Positions 34,431-43,224 of a stretch of DNA of 43,782 nucleotides are shown one piece after another. The DNA comes from Indiicoccus explosivorum (GTDB lineage: Bacteria; Bacillota; Bacilli; Bacillales_A; Planococcaceae). A model generated the notes under the pieces. It was not told the origin of the DNA, did not search any database, and saw only the letters and a program-made list of their open reading frames with translations. How positions within the stretch are numbered: position 1 is the stretch's first letter; every line of letters begins with the position of its first letter. Position numbers and translations under genes: made by a program. The stretch lies in NCBI RefSeq assembly GCF_002167005.1, contig NZ_NHTN01000040.1, positions 1-43,782 of the forward strand. The letters run 5' to 3'.

Positions 34431-36674
34431 GCATTCCAGCTTCTCCGCTGAACCGTTCCTGTACACAAGCTCCACGGTGCCGCATTCCGCGGTCGTCCTG
34501 AAATCGATCCCGAACTCGTGCAGCCGGCTGGTCACTTCGGCATGCGGGTGTCCGTAGCGATTGTTTTTGCCTGCTGAAATGATTGCCAGTTGCGGCCCTG
34601 CGGCTTCCAGGAAAGCTTCGCTTGAAGATGTTTTACTGCCGTGATGGGCGATTTTCAGCACATCTGTCCGCTTCAGGATGCTGCCGTATTTGCGGACGAG
34701 CGCTTCTTCACCCGCCGCCTCGATATCGCCGGTGAACAAAAATCCGCTTCCCCCCTGTTCGACGAGAAGAACAAGCGAATCATCATTTCCTGCATACTCA
34801 CTATCAGCAGGGGCCAAATAACGGAAATGGACGTCTCCTGCCGTCCAGCTGACGCCCTCTCCCATTTCCAGGATTTCAGCTTCCTCCGCCGCCGTAAGGA
34901 CTTCCGCCATTTCCGCCTCCGCTCTGGAACCCGGCGAAAGATGGATTTGCTCTGCGCGCACCGACTCCAGCACCTCATCCGCTCCTTCTGCGTGATCCGC
35001 ATCGGCATGGGTCAAGATGAGCGCGTCGAGTTTCGATATTCCCTGCCCCTTCAAATAAGGGATGACGATCTGTCGGCCAACTTCAAATGGTTTCCGCCGT
35101 TCCTGAAACGGCTCACCGCCGAACTGGACCGTACCGCCCGCATCGATCAGGTACGTTCCTTGCTGATGCGGCAGCTCGATGAGCGCGCTGTCTCCCTGTC
35201 CGACATCAATGAATGACACCTGGAGTGAATCGTCCATATAAGGGAGCGCGGAGAAGATTCCGGCCGGTAAAAGCAGGATGAGCAGCTGCCGTCTTCGGAA
35301 TCCCCGTTCGGCTGAGATGAAAAACAGCAGGACGCTCCCTAACAAAGCCGCCATCCATCCGGCGGAAGGTCTGCCCGGATTCCACAGCTGATGCGGGATG
35401 CCGGCGATCGTTTCCGTAAACGAACCGATCAGTTCCCTGATCGGCACGAACAGTGTAAACAGCAGATCCGCTGCCGGCTGCAGCCCATAGGTCAGCGCGA
35501 GAAAAAGAAAATACGCCGGTACGATAAAAGCGGTGTACAGGGGCACAAACAGCAGATTGACGGCGAACGAGGAAATGGATACCTCGTAAAAATGCAAAAG
35601 CAAGAGCGGAAAAAGTGCTGTCTGCGTAATGGCGGTGATGCAAAGTGCCGCTTTCCATTTCGGGAGCCCGCCGATCAGGCGGGCGGAGCAGATAAGGGAC
35701 AGGACGGCACCATATGAAAGCTGGAACCCGATTTGATTCATGGCGTACGGATCCAGCAGCACCGCCGCAATGAACGACGCAAAAAAGACGGAACCCACAC
35801 TCACCCGTTTTCCGAAAAGCTGCAAAAACAAAACCGCTTCGGCCATCGTGACAGCCCGTGTAACGGACGGGCTGCCGCCGGCGATCACCGCGTATGCCGG
35901 CAGGATAAGCGCCAGGAGGAGCCAGGCGGATTCTTTCCGGATGCCGCACCGGATCATCAGCCAGTAAAGCAGACCCGTCAGGATGGCGATATGGAGTCCG
36001 GAAATGGCGTACAAGTGTGAAATCCCAAGCGTCCGGAAAGCCATTTCCTCTTCCCTTTCCATCAAGGTCCGGTCTCCGATCAGCAAGGCGAGCGCTTCAG
36101 AACGAAGAGGTTCCGGAAATGTGCCGGTTATATGCTTCTTTACGTTCTGCCGCTGCCTGGAAAGGGCCGCACCGATACCGTTTCTTCGGACCGCATAATC
36201 GACCGAATCCAGTTCCAGGACATGCGACGCCCCGTTTTGTTTCAAATATGCCGCCATATCGAACGCGTACGGGTGAGGAGGCAGTTCGGGAAGCGCGAAA
36301 GTCCCCGCCGCCCGGAACGCATAACAGCAGAGCCGTTCTTCAACGAACCGCTTTTCTTCCGGGGAACCGAGCCGGTACGAGGCGTAAACGCGCCGCCCGT
36401 CTTCCAGAGACGCAAATCCTCTTAACGAATCCCCGTCAATCACGGCCCGGTCACTGAATGTGACCATCCCCGAAAAGGGCGCTTCATATGGAAATGAGTC
36501 CTCCGTCCGCTCCTGTTGGATCGCATAAGCAGCGAGCAGCGCGAAAAGCATGAAAAGCTGCGTCCGGAACGTTATTTTCTTAAAAATCATCAGCAAAAAA
36601 AGCGGCGCAAGAAACACGAGTCCAACCGGTGATTCTTGTGCCGCGTATGTAGCGATGGCGATGCCCGCTGCCAA
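34410..36674 (-). CDS. comEC: DNA uptake channel protein ComEC
   Basis: The 754-residue polytopic protein forms the channel for transforming DNA. The ComEC/Rec2 competence domain and many membrane helices occupy about 1-480. A metallo-beta-lactamase-like domain follows (about 510-740), with HADADHAEG and IAHHGSKTSSSEAF, the probable nuclease that degrades the non-transforming strand. The start is unclear. TTG at 36674 has no ribosome-binding site and lies inside a membrane segment, while the frame stays open upstream to AUU codons at 36710 or 36713 behind GAGGAG in the end of comEB. It follows comEB. Confidence 0.93.
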   Translation of the reverse strand: MAAGIAIATYAAQESPVGLVFLAPLFLLMIFKKITFRTQLFMLFALLAAYAIQQERTEDSFPYEAPFSGMVTFSDRAVIDGDSLRGFASLEDGRRVYASYRLGSPEEKRFVEERLCCYAFRAAGTFALPELPPHPYAFDMAAYLKQNGASHVLELDSVDYAVRRNGIGAALSRQRQNVKKHITGTFPEPLRSEALALLIGDRTLMEREEEMAFRTLGISHLYAISGLHIAILTGLLYWLMIRCGIRKESAWLLLALILPAYAVIAGGSPSVTRAVTMAEAVLFLQLFGKRVSVGSVFFASFIAAVLLDPYAMNQIGFQLSYGAVLSLICSARLIGGLPKWKAALCITAITQTALFPLLLLHFYEVSISSFAVNLLFVPLYTAFIVPAYFLFLALTYGLQPAADLLFTLFVPIRELIGSFTETIAGIPHQLWNPGRPSAGWMAALLGSVLLFFISAERGFRRRQLLILLLPAGIFSALPYMDDSLQVSFIDVGQGDSALIELPHQQGTYLIDAGGTVQFGGEPFQERRKPFEVGRQIVIPYLKGQGISKLDALILTHADADHAEGADEVLESVRAEQIHLSPGSRAEAEMAEVLTAAEEAEILEMGEGVSWTAGDVHFRYLAPADSEYAGNDDSLVLLVEQGGSGFLFTGDIEAAGEEALVRKYGSILKRTDVLKIAHHGSKTSSSEAFLEAAGPQLAIISAGKNNRYGHPHAEVTSRLHEFGIDFRTTAECGTVELVYRNGSAEKLECKKSAGP

Positions 36675-36700
36675 AAAGAACAGCTGGCTCGGGTTCGGTA

Positions 36701-37261
36701 TCAGCCGAATAATGTATTCACCCGCTCCTCATAATGGGCCAGTGATTCTTCGTCCTCCCCTTTTTCGCGGAGCCGCTCCAGCAGTTCAGTGTACAGGGCC
36801 GCTTTTTCATCTCCGAGAAAATCGATTTCCCGTTCATCGAACGGCACATGGATGACTTTCACTCCCGCCTGCTCCAGCAGTTCCACCGCATACGGATGGT
36901 TTTTGTAGTCCTTCGCATAATATAAAACGGAAATGCCTGCCTGTATAATCGATTTCGTGCACTGAAGGCACGGAAAGTGGCTGACATACATTTCAGCGCC
37001 ACTGACAGAAACCCCGTATTTGGCGCACTGCAAAAGCGCGTTCATTTCGGCATGGATGGTCCGTACGCAGTGATTGTCGATGACGTAGCAGCCGTGTTCG
37101 GTGCAATGGTCGCCGCCGGAGATGGATCCATTATAGCCGCCGGCCATGATCCGCCGGTCGCGGACGATGGTCGCGCCGACCGCCAAGCGTGTGCATGTGC
37201 TCCGCAGTGCCAGGAGGTGGCTCTGCGCCAAAAAAAACTGGTCCCAAGTTATTCGCTTCAT
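36701..37261 (-). CDS. comEB: dCMP deaminase family protein ComEB
   Basis: The 186-residue zinc deaminase of the dCMP deaminase family makes dUMP for thymidylate synthesis. In the comE operon it is not needed for transformation in B. subtilis. Zinc and catalytic motifs are HAEMNALLQCAK and FPCLQCTKSII. The ATG at 37261 lies seven bases after GGGAGG; an earlier in-frame codon at 37318 adds unconserved residues. Its 3' end overlaps the probable true start of comEC. It has its own promoter downstream of comEA. Confidence 0.95.
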   Translation of the reverse strand: MKRITWDQFFLAQSHLLALRSTCTRLAVGATIVRDRRIMAGGYNGSISGGDHCTEHGCYVIDNHCVRTIHAEMNALLQCAKYGVSVSGAEMYVSHFPCLQCTKSIIQAGISVLYYAKDYKNHPYAVELLEQAGVKVIHVPFDEREIDFLGDEKAALYTELLERLREKGEDEESLAHYEERVNTLFG

Positions 37262-37322
37262 CTGATTGCCTCCCGGTGTCGGTGGATTGGACAGAAGCGG
37301 CTTCCTCGCCGCATTCATGTCC

Positions 37323-37350
37323 GGCGGAGTCCGGCAGTGCCGGTTCCGCC
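37323..37350. repeat. Hairpin in the comEB leader
   Basis: GGCGGA (37323-37328) and TCCGCC (37345-37350) enclose CCGGCA and TGCCGG, a near-perfect two-part stem around one base. It lies just after the expected comEB start point and has no T-tract, so it may stabilise the mRNA or regulate it. Confidence 0.5.
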
Positions 37351-37358
37351 TAGTACAA

Positions 37359-37386
37359 AGTGTAGCAGAGGCGCGCTGTCCGTCAA
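37359..37386 (-). promoter_or_regulatory. comEB-comEC promoter
   Basis: TTGACG (minus strand, 37381-37386), 16 bp and TACACT (37359-37364) with a TG extension form a plausible SigA promoter between comEA and comEB. Confidence 0.6.
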
Positions 37387-37390
37387 CTTC

Positions 37391-38005
37391 TCAATGGACG
37401 GTGACGGAAGCGGCCAGCTGTTCGAATGTTTTGTCGCCGATGCCCGGCACTTCCTTCAGCTGTTCAGGGTCGCTGAACGGTCCCGATTCTTCACGGTAAG
37501 CGATGATCGCTGCCGCTTTTGACGGACCGATGCCCGGCAATTCCATCAGGGCTGCCTCATCTGCCGTGTTGATGTTGACGAGTCCCTCGCCGGGCATGGT
37601 CCCGGCAGCTTCCGCCGGGAGCGGCATGGCCGCCTCTTCCCCGACGGCAGGGATATAGAGACTCAGCTCATCTTTCACTTTCATGGCCAGATTGATCGCC
37701 CGGCTTTCGGCGTCAGGAAGCAGTCCGCCGGCAAGGCGGATCGCATCCTGGAGGCGGGCGTCCGCCGGCAGCTCGTAAACACCGGGATGGGTGACCCGCC
37801 CTTTCAGTTCAATCATGACTGTTTCCGGAACAGGCGGTTCTGCAGGTGGTTCTGGTTGGGGGTTTTGTTCGGCGGCCACGAACGGCTCGGCCGGCAGGAC
37901 AGGTTCATTGGGGGAAAAGACAGTAAAGGCAAGCACGAGCACAGCGGCTGACGGAATCAGCAGCCAGCCGGTCCGCTGGAGAAGATCTTGTATTTTCAGG
38001 GCCAT
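37391..38005 (-). CDS. comEA: Competence DNA receptor ComEA
   Basis: The 204-residue membrane-anchored DNA receptor has an N-terminal anchor (about 12-31), a Pro/Glu-rich linker (about 35-62), a SLBB-type beta domain (about 65-115), and a C-terminal helix-hairpin-helix DNA-binding domain. The last contains VNINTADEAALMELPGIGPSKAAAII and PGIGDKTFEQLAA. It binds double-stranded DNA outside the cell and hands it to ComEC. A weak -10 (TATAGT, minus strand, 38047-38052) lies upstream; no ComK box is seen. The comER gene usually next to it in B. subtilis is absent. Confidence 0.95.
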   Translation of the reverse strand: MALKIQDLLQRTGWLLIPSAAVLVLAFTVFSPNEPVLPAEPFVAAEQNPQPEPPAEPPVPETVMIELKGRVTHPGVYELPADARLQDAIRLAGGLLPDAESRAINLAMKVKDELSLYIPAVGEEAAMPLPAEAAGTMPGEGLVNINTADEAALMELPGIGPSKAAAIIAYREESGPFSDPEQLKEVPGIGDKTFEQLAASVTVH

Positions 38006-38078
38006 CCCTCATCTCTTCGGGGGAGGCAATCAGTGAAGCTGCTTTCACTATACCTCACCCCCTGCCGCTTTGGAAGCT

Positions 38079-38801
38079 TTATTTGATGGCTCTGAAAAAG
38101 ATCCGTTCGTCCAGGTCGCGCGGAGCTTCTCCGGTGAAGCCGCCGCTCACTTCCACTTGCCGGAAACCGGCCTCCTTCAGCGTCCGCACATAAAAATCAG
38201 TCGGAAAGGTCCGCTGCCGGTGCTGCTCTTCGAACCGCTCGAACAGCTGCCCCTGGCGGACGAAAAATGTCAGATAGTGGATGACGCTCAGTTCTGCATC
38301 ACCTTTTTCCGTATGCCAGATATACGCCATATCCTCCCCGTCGTATACGAACGGTCCGTCTGCAAAAACCTCTTCCAATTTATAAACGGAATGCACATCA
38401 AAAAACAGCTGTCCTCCTTTATTCAGCGCCCGGTGAATCCCTTCGAATGTCCGGCGCACTTCCTGTTCGCCCGGCAAATAATTCAGGGAATCGATGGCGA
38501 TCACCGCCGCATCGAAACCAGTGAACGGATGCAATTCGGTCATCGGCACGGCAAACAGCGGAATGGAAAGACCGCGATCGGAAAACCGTCCGCCTGCTAC
38601 TGAGAGCATTTCTTCGGACAGATCCGTCGCGGTCACTTCAAATCCCTCTTCGGCTAGCAGCGCTGTGAGGACACCGGTGCCCGATGCCGCTTCCAGCAGC
38701 CGGCCCCCGCCGGCATGCTGTTTCACCCAGCGCGCATAGTCAAGGTAGGGGATATCCGCCATCAAGTCATCATAGACAGCGGCGAATTTTCCGTACATCA
38801 T
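38079..38801 (-). CDS. yqeM: Class I SAM-dependent methyltransferase YqeM
   Basis: A 240-residue putative methyltransferase of unknown substrate. The SAM-binding motif LLEAASGTGVLTALL (about 35-49) and ATDLSEEMLSVA (about 59-70) are typical, and AAVIAIDSLNYL marks the catalytic region. The order rsfS-yqeM-comEA is conserved in Bacillus. The start overlaps the rsfS stop by four bases (ATGA type), so the two are translationally coupled. Confidence 0.9.
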   Translation of the reverse strand: MMYGKFAAVYDDLMADIPYLDYARWVKQHAGGGRLLEAASGTGVLTALLAEEGFEVTATDLSEEMLSVAGGRFSDRGLSIPLFAVPMTELHPFTGFDAAVIAIDSLNYLPGEQEVRRTFEGIHRALNKGGQLFFDVHSVYKLEEVFADGPFVYDGEDMAYIWHTEKGDAELSVIHYLTFFVRQGQLFERFEEQHRQRTFPTDFYVRTLKEAGFRQVEVSGGFTGEAPRDLDERIFFRAIK

Positions 38802-39136
38802 ATTTCGATGACCGGCGCTTCCCGCCAGAGCCGTTCCAGATTGTAGAATTCACGCTCATCGTGGTGGAAAACATGGGCGACGACATCCCCGAGATCGATC
38901 AGCACCCAGCGGGCCGCGTCGAATCCTTCCACGCTTTTCACGGGTATGCCGTGTTCATTCGCCTGATCGATCACTTCCCGGGCGATCGCCTGCACTTGCC
39001 GGTCGGATCCGCCGCTGCAAAGGACGAAGTAGTCGGCCAGCAGCGAAATGCCTTTCATGCTCAACACCACAATATCTTCCGCCCGCTTATCATCTGCCGC
39101 ATTATAGACGAGCTGGAGTAAATTTTCATTAGTCAT
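38798..39136 (-). CDS. rsfS: Ribosomal silencing factor RsfS
   Basis: The 112-residue RsfS (Iojap, YqeL) binds ribosomal protein L14 and blocks subunit joining during starvation. The core AEDIVVLSMKGISLLADYFVLCSG and the C-terminal WVLIDLGDVVAHVF are diagnostic. It overlaps yqeK upstream and yqeM downstream by four bases each, within a tightly packed operon. Confidence 0.96.
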   Translation of the reverse strand: MTNENLLQLVYNAADDKRAEDIVVLSMKGISLLADYFVLCSGGSDRQVQAIAREVIDQANEHGIPVKSVEGFDAARWVLIDLGDVVAHVFHHDEREFYNLERLWREAPVIEI

Positions 39137-39708
39137 TCAGTCACGTTCCTTTCGGGATTTGAATAATAGTCATAACATTCGAGCGAATCCGGGAACACCG
39201 GCGCCCCCTTCGAGCGCAGAAACTCGACGGTGTGCCCCACACAGGCGGCGAGCATGGCGTCAAGGCCCTCCTCTTTCTTCTGCCGGAGTTCCTCGACCCC
39301 GGAAAATTTCCGGCCCGGTTCTGTCAGGTCGGCAATGTAGATGATTTTCTCGAGATCCGACATCGCGGGTCGCCCGGTCGTGTGGTAGCGGATGGCATTC
39401 AAGATATCCGGATCCGTCACCCCGAATTCCCGTTCGGCGATAAATGCCCCGACCGGCGCGTGCCAGAGCTCCGCATGGTAATCAAGGAGCCGGCTGTCCA
39501 TCCCTTCCGAGACAATGACTTTACGCATCCAGTTGCGGTCTGAAAACTTCGCCACGTCATGGAGAATGGCCGCCGTGTTCGCTTTATCTTCCGGCACCCC
39601 GAATTCCTTCGCCAAAACAGCTGCTGCCGACATGACGCCGAGCACATGGGTGAACCGCTTTTCCGGGAGATGCTCTTTCACTTTCTGCAGCATGACACTA
39701 CGATCCAT
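39133..39708 (-). CDS. yqeK: HD-domain nucleotide hydrolase YqeK
   Basis: The 191-residue HD-superfamily protein belongs to the family whose members hydrolyse diadenosine tetraphosphate symmetrically to ADP. The HD motif is AAILHDVAKFSD; the upstream His is in RFTHVLGVMSAA, and AIRYHTTGRPAMSDLEKIIYIADL completes the metal site. The ATG at 39708 follows AAGGAG by seven bases; farther upstream codons are unconserved. It overlaps nadD by 11 bp and rsfS by 4 bp. Confidence 0.94.
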   Translation of the reverse strand: MDRSVMLQKVKEHLPEKRFTHVLGVMSAAAVLAKEFGVPEDKANTAAILHDVAKFSDRNWMRKVIVSEGMDSRLLDYHAELWHAPVGAFIAEREFGVTDPDILNAIRYHTTGRPAMSDLEKIIYIADLTEPGRKFSGVEELRQKKEEGLDAMLAACVGHTVEFLRSKGAPVFPDSLECYDYYSNPERNVTE

Positions 39709-40264
39709 ACAGACGCTCCTTCCGGATATACTGTTCCACTTCAGGCGGCACGAGGTGGCTGAACGGACCGCCATTCCGGATCCGTTCCCGGATGAAAGTC
39801 GACGACAGTTCGATGACCGGCGCGTCGATCACAGTGACGGGATACTTTGAAGTGACGCCGTAACCCGGACGTTTGAACCCTGCGAATTCCACCAGCTGAA
39901 GCAAATCATCAATTCTGTGCCAAGCGGAAAGCGATTCCATCATATCGCCGCCGATCAGAAAATAAAACCGGCTGTCCGGCTCCCGCTCCGTCAGTGCTTC
40001 CATCGTCTCGACCGTATAAGACTTGCCGCCTTTGTCGGTCTCATACCGTTCCACGGCAACACCGGGGCAGCCGCCGGCAGCCAGTTCCGCCATCCGGGCA
40101 CGCTGGCGCGCATTTGCGGCCGGCGCCTTCTTATGGGGCGGGTCGGCATTCGGCATCAGCCGCACTTCATCGAGACCGAGTGAAAACTTCGCTTCCGCCG
40201 CCATCACCATGTGGCCGATGTGCGGAGGACTGAACGTGCCGCCGAGGATTCCGACTTTCTTCAT
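39698..40264 (-). CDS. nadD: Nicotinate-nucleotide adenylyltransferase
   Basis: The 188-residue enzyme forms nicotinate adenine dinucleotide from nicotinate mononucleotide and ATP in NAD synthesis. The nucleotidylyltransferase motif GGTFSPPHIGHM is at 9-20, and the second signature SSTFIRERI is near the C-terminus. It overlaps yhbY by four bases and yqeK by 11, as in the Bacillus yqeG cluster. Confidence 0.97.
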   Translation of the reverse strand: MKKVGILGGTFSPPHIGHMVMAAEAKFSLGLDEVRLMPNADPPHKKAPAANARQRARMAELAAGGCPGVAVERYETDKGGKSYTVETMEALTEREPDSRFYFLIGGDMMESLSAWHRIDDLLQLVEFAGFKRPGYGVTSKYPVTVIDAPVIELSSTFIRERIRNGGPFSHLVPPEVEQYIRKERLYGS

Positions 40265-40560
40265 TTGCTCTTCGGCAGTTCGATCTGCCGGTTATTGACC
40301 GACTGCTTGTACAGGATCACCGTGTGGCCGATGAGCTGCACCAGCTCGGCGCCTGTTCCGCGCGCCAGTTCTTCCGCCACTTCGTGCTTGTCTTCTTCGT
40401 TATTCTGCAGGATGCTGATCTTGATCAGTTCCCGCTTTTCCAATGCATCTTCCAGCTGTTTCAGCATCGTCTCGCTGACGCCGCCTTTTCCGACCTGGAA
40501 AATCGGATCGAGATGGTGCGCTTCACTGCGCAAAAATCGTTTCTGTTTACCTGTCAGCAT
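40261..40560 (-). CDS. yhbY: YhbY-family RNA-binding protein (YqeI)
   Basis: The 99-residue CRM-domain protein associates with pre-50S ribosomes. The start MLTGKQKRFLRSEAHHLDPI and the GKGGVSETMLKQL loop are typical of the family. It overlaps aroE by 14 bp and nadD by 4 bp, within a ribosome-assembly cluster. Confidence 0.94.
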   Translation of the reverse strand: MLTGKQKRFLRSEAHHLDPIFQVGKGGVSETMLKQLEDALEKRELIKISILQNNEEDKHEVAEELARGTGAELVQLIGHTVILYKQSVNNRQIELPKSK

Positions 40561-41365
40561 AAGTTCCTCCCAAATTCCTGTTTATGTTGTCGATCATCCC
40601 GTCCGTATCCGGCGTGATGCCTGTCCATTCCTCAAACGCGATGGCTCCCTGGTGGACGAACATCCCCACGCCATTCTGCGTCGAGCATCCTCTGTCCTTC
40701 GCCTGCCGCAAAAGGGGCGTCTCCAGCGGCGTGTAAATGATGTCGCAGACGGACGCGCCGCTCCTTAAGTTCCCCGTCGCCATGGGCAGCGCGCCGTCTC
40801 CCATGCCGGCGGACGTCGTATTGATGATCAGATCGAACTTTCCGAGCTGCTCTTCGGCGTCCCGGACAGTGATCCAGCCCGTTCCGGTGGAACCGGCGAG
40901 TTCTTCTGCACGACGGGCGGTCCGGTTGGTGATGGTGATATCCCCGAAGCCGTGCCGTTTAAGCGCGAACGTAATGCCTCGTGCCGCGCCTCCAGCACCC
41001 ACCATCAGAATCGCCGCGTCCTTCGGGAGGACCGGCAAGGACCGGACAAAGCCGTCCCCGTCCGTATTCGTCCCATACAGCCGGCCGTCTTTGCAGACCA
41101 CCGTGTTGACGGCGTTCATTGTGATGGCCGCGGGGCTGAGTTCATCCAGCAGCGGGACGATTTCCTGCTTGAACGGCAAGGTGACATTGAACCCGCTCAC
41201 CCCGAGCCGTTTCATTGCATCCACTGCAAGTTTCAGCTCCCCTGGTTTCACGCGGATCGGGATGAATGACGCATCGATGCCGTGCAGCCGGAACCACTCC
41301 TCGTGCATAACAGGCGACAGGCTGTGGGCGATCGGGTCGCCGATCACCGCATACCATTTTTTCAT
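40547..41365 (-). CDS. aroE: Shikimate dehydrogenase
   Basis: The 272-residue NADPH enzyme reduces 3-dehydroshikimate to shikimate in aromatic amino acid synthesis. The N-terminal substrate domain has GDPIAHSLSPVMHEEWF and FNVTLPFKQEI (catalytic Lys). The NADP-binding domain has MVGAGGAARGITFAL and ITNRTARRAEEL. It lies 10 bp after yqeH. Confidence 0.97.
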   Translation of the reverse strand: MKKWYAVIGDPIAHSLSPVMHEEWFRLHGIDASFIPIRVKPGELKLAVDAMKRLGVSGFNVTLPFKQEIVPLLDELSPAAITMNAVNTVVCKDGRLYGTNTDGDGFVRSLPVLPKDAAILMVGAGGAARGITFALKRHGFGDITITNRTARRAEELAGSTGTGWITVRDAEEQLGKFDLIINTTSAGMGDGALPMATGNLRSGASVCDIIYTPLETPLLRQAKDRGCSTQNGVGMFVHQGAIAFEEWTGITPDTDGMIDNINRNLGGTYADR

Positions 41366-41375
41366 GCTCCTCCTC

Positions 41376-42479
41376 CTAAATAAGTGACGGCCGCACCATC
41401 ACTTCAGTTCCTTTCGGCGCATAAGCCGCGACAGTCACATTCGGATGCTGCACCGTGATCCAGCCCAGACCGGAAAACACGATATCCGTTTTGGCATTCT
41501 TTACCCGGAATTCCCGCCGCACTAACTCCGGGAAATCCTCTTTCGCTTTCGGTGAAGGCGGTGTCAGCACGTCCCCGAGCTGCCGTTCATAGAGACTGTC
41601 CGCATTCTCCAATTTCGTCCGGTGGATGTTCAGGCCGTTCGCGGCATATACCGTGAATGAAGAGCGCTCCCCTTCCATGAAATCAAACCGGGCGAGACCG
41701 CCGATGAAAAGCGTCTGTTCCGGATTCAGCTGGAAGACACGCGGTTTGATCTCCTTTTTCGGCATGATCTCTTTCAGATCAGACGCTTCCAAATGATGGG
41801 CGAGCTGATGATGATTGATAATACCGGGTGTATCATACAGTGCATGATCATCATCCAGCGGGATTTCGATCATATCGAGTGTTGTGCCTGGGAAATGCGA
41901 GGTCGTGATCACATCTTTCTCGCCGCTCACCTGCCGGATGATCCGGTTGATGAACGTCGATTTCCCCACGTTCGTGCTTCCGACGATAAAGACGTCTCCG
42001 CCGTCCCTGTACTGCTCGATCGCCGCCATCGCTTCGTCCATGCCGGTCCCTTTATGGGCGCTGACCGTCAGCACATCGACCGGTTTCAGCCCCAGCTTCC
42101 CTGCTTCCTTCCGGAGCCATTCCACCAGTTTTTTCGTCTTGACCGATTTCGGCAGAAGGTCCGCCTTGTTTGCGATCAGCAGCACATCATTGCCGCCTGC
42201 AAACCGGTGCATTCCGGGAATCCAGCTCCCGTTGAAATCAAAGAGGTCGACGATCTTCACAATCAGCCCTTTCCGGGATCCGATCCCGTTCAGGATCTTC
42301 AAAAAATCATCGTCCGTCAGCGGGACGGGCTGAAGCTCGTTGTAATTCTTCAGCCGAAAACAGCGCTGGCAGACCGCTTCTTCCCTATCCAGTGAGGAAG
42401 GCGGCGCGTAGCCGGGCGCTTTCGGCTGTTCTGTCTGGATGATGGCGCCGCACCCGATGCAGCGGATTTGTTCACTCAT
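41376..42479 (-). CDS. yqeH: Ribosome biogenesis GTPase YqeH
   Basis: The 367-residue circularly permuted GTPase is required for 30S assembly. An N-terminal treble-clef zinc finger (CIGCGAIIQ and VCQRCFRLKNY) is followed by G4 (NKADLLP), G5, then G1 (GSTNVGKST) and G3 (DTPGI), the permuted order that defines the family. The C-terminal domain is RNA-binding. It overlaps yqeG by 8 bp. Confidence 0.97.
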   Translation of the reverse strand: MSEQIRCIGCGAIIQTEQPKAPGYAPPSSLDREEAVCQRCFRLKNYNELQPVPLTDDDFLKILNGIGSRKGLIVKIVDLFDFNGSWIPGMHRFAGGNDVLLIANKADLLPKSVKTKKLVEWLRKEAGKLGLKPVDVLTVSAHKGTGMDEAMAAIEQYRDGGDVFIVGSTNVGKSTFINRIIRQVSGEKDVITTSHFPGTTLDMIEIPLDDDHALYDTPGIINHHQLAHHLEASDLKEIMPKKEIKPRVFQLNPEQTLFIGGLARFDFMEGERSSFTVYAANGLNIHRTKLENADSLYERQLGDVLTPPSPKAKEDFPELVRREFRVKNAKTDIVFSGLGWITVQHPNVTVAAYAPKGTEVMVRPSLI

Positions 42480-42996
42480 AGTTGTCCTCCCAAGTTACAT
42501 GGCCTTTGCGTTTCAGCCGTTTCATTATTCTCCGTTCCACGAGCCGATTGAAACGTGTGACGAAGCCGTCCGATTCGGCGACAGGAATCACCAGGATTGT
42601 GTGGAGTCCTTTCAAGTTGCCTCCGAAAACGTCCGTCAGCATCTGGTCACCGATCATGACCGCTTCGTGCTTCGGGACACCGAGCATGGCGAGCGCGCGT
42701 TTATATGCGCCGCCGAGCGGTTTCCTCGCCCGATGGATGAACGGGATGCCGAGCGGCACTGCGAAGGTGCGGACACGGTCTTCATTGTTATTGGAGACGA
42801 CGACCACCCGGATCCCCGCATCCTGCATCGATTTGAACCACTCCGCCAGGGCCGGCGTCGCGCCGGGTCTGTCCCATTCGATCAGCGTATTGTCCAAATC
42901 GGTGATGATGCCTTTCACTCCGCGCTTCTTCAGCATCTGCGGCGTGATGTCCGTCACTTTGTGTTTATATTCGTTTGGAATGAACAAACGGTACAT
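42472..42996 (-). CDS. yqeG: HAD-family phosphatase YqeG (HAD subfamily IIIA)
   Basis: The 174-residue HAD hydrolase has motif I DLDNTLIEWD (about 36-45), motif II VVVSNN and the C-terminal MIGDQMLTDVFGGN. The substrate is unknown; the order yqeG-yqeH-aroE-yhbY-nadD is conserved across Bacillales. The ATG lies about 11 bases after TAGGAG, a slightly long spacing. It is the first gene of the cluster; an extended -10 promoter lies just upstream. Confidence 0.94.
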   Translation of the reverse strand: MYRLFIPNEYKHKVTDITPQMLKKRGVKGIITDLDNTLIEWDRPGATPALAEWFKSMQDAGIRVVVVSNNNEDRVRTFAVPLGIPFIHRARKPLGGAYKRALAMLGVPKHEAVMIGDQMLTDVFGGNLKGLHTILVIPVAESDGFVTRFNRLVERRIMKRLKRKGHVTWEDNYE

Positions 42997-43041
42997 AGAA
43001 TTATACAGCTCCTACTCATGGCTTCGTTGCCGTTTCACGTT

Positions 43042-43050
43042 ATTATAGCA
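43042..43050 (-). promoter_or_regulatory. Extended -10 promoter of the yqeG operon
   Basis: TGCTATAAT (minus strand) is a perfect -10 (43042-43047) with a TG extension, about 45 bp upstream of yqeG. No convincing -35 is present. Confidence 0.65.
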
Positions 43051-43107
43051 CATGGACCGGCCCTTCTCCCACCACACCGGCACTTCCGGCGCCATACGGC
43101 CGGCGAA

Positions 43108-43148
43108 AAAAGCGAAAACCGGAAGTGCGATTGGCACTTCCGGTTTTC
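43108..43148 (-). terminator. Very strong terminator-like hairpin with no gene in front
   Basis: A perfect 15-bp stem pairs 43114-43128 with 43134-43148 (GAAAACCGGAAGTGC and its complement) around a 5-base loop. On the minus strand GCTTTTTTC follows. It would end a minus-strand transcript coming from the right, where no coding sequence is seen within the window. Confidence 0.85.
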
Positions 43149-43224
43149 GTAAGTTGTAAAGAAAGAAGAAATAACCATTTTACTTCCTCAGTTCTGCCCG
43201 GTTTCCAGGTGAACCTATCGGTTC

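Noticed and set aside
38006-38078. ComK box upstream of comEA
   Set aside because: No AAAA-N5-TTTT pairs were found; only a weak TATAGT -10 is visible.
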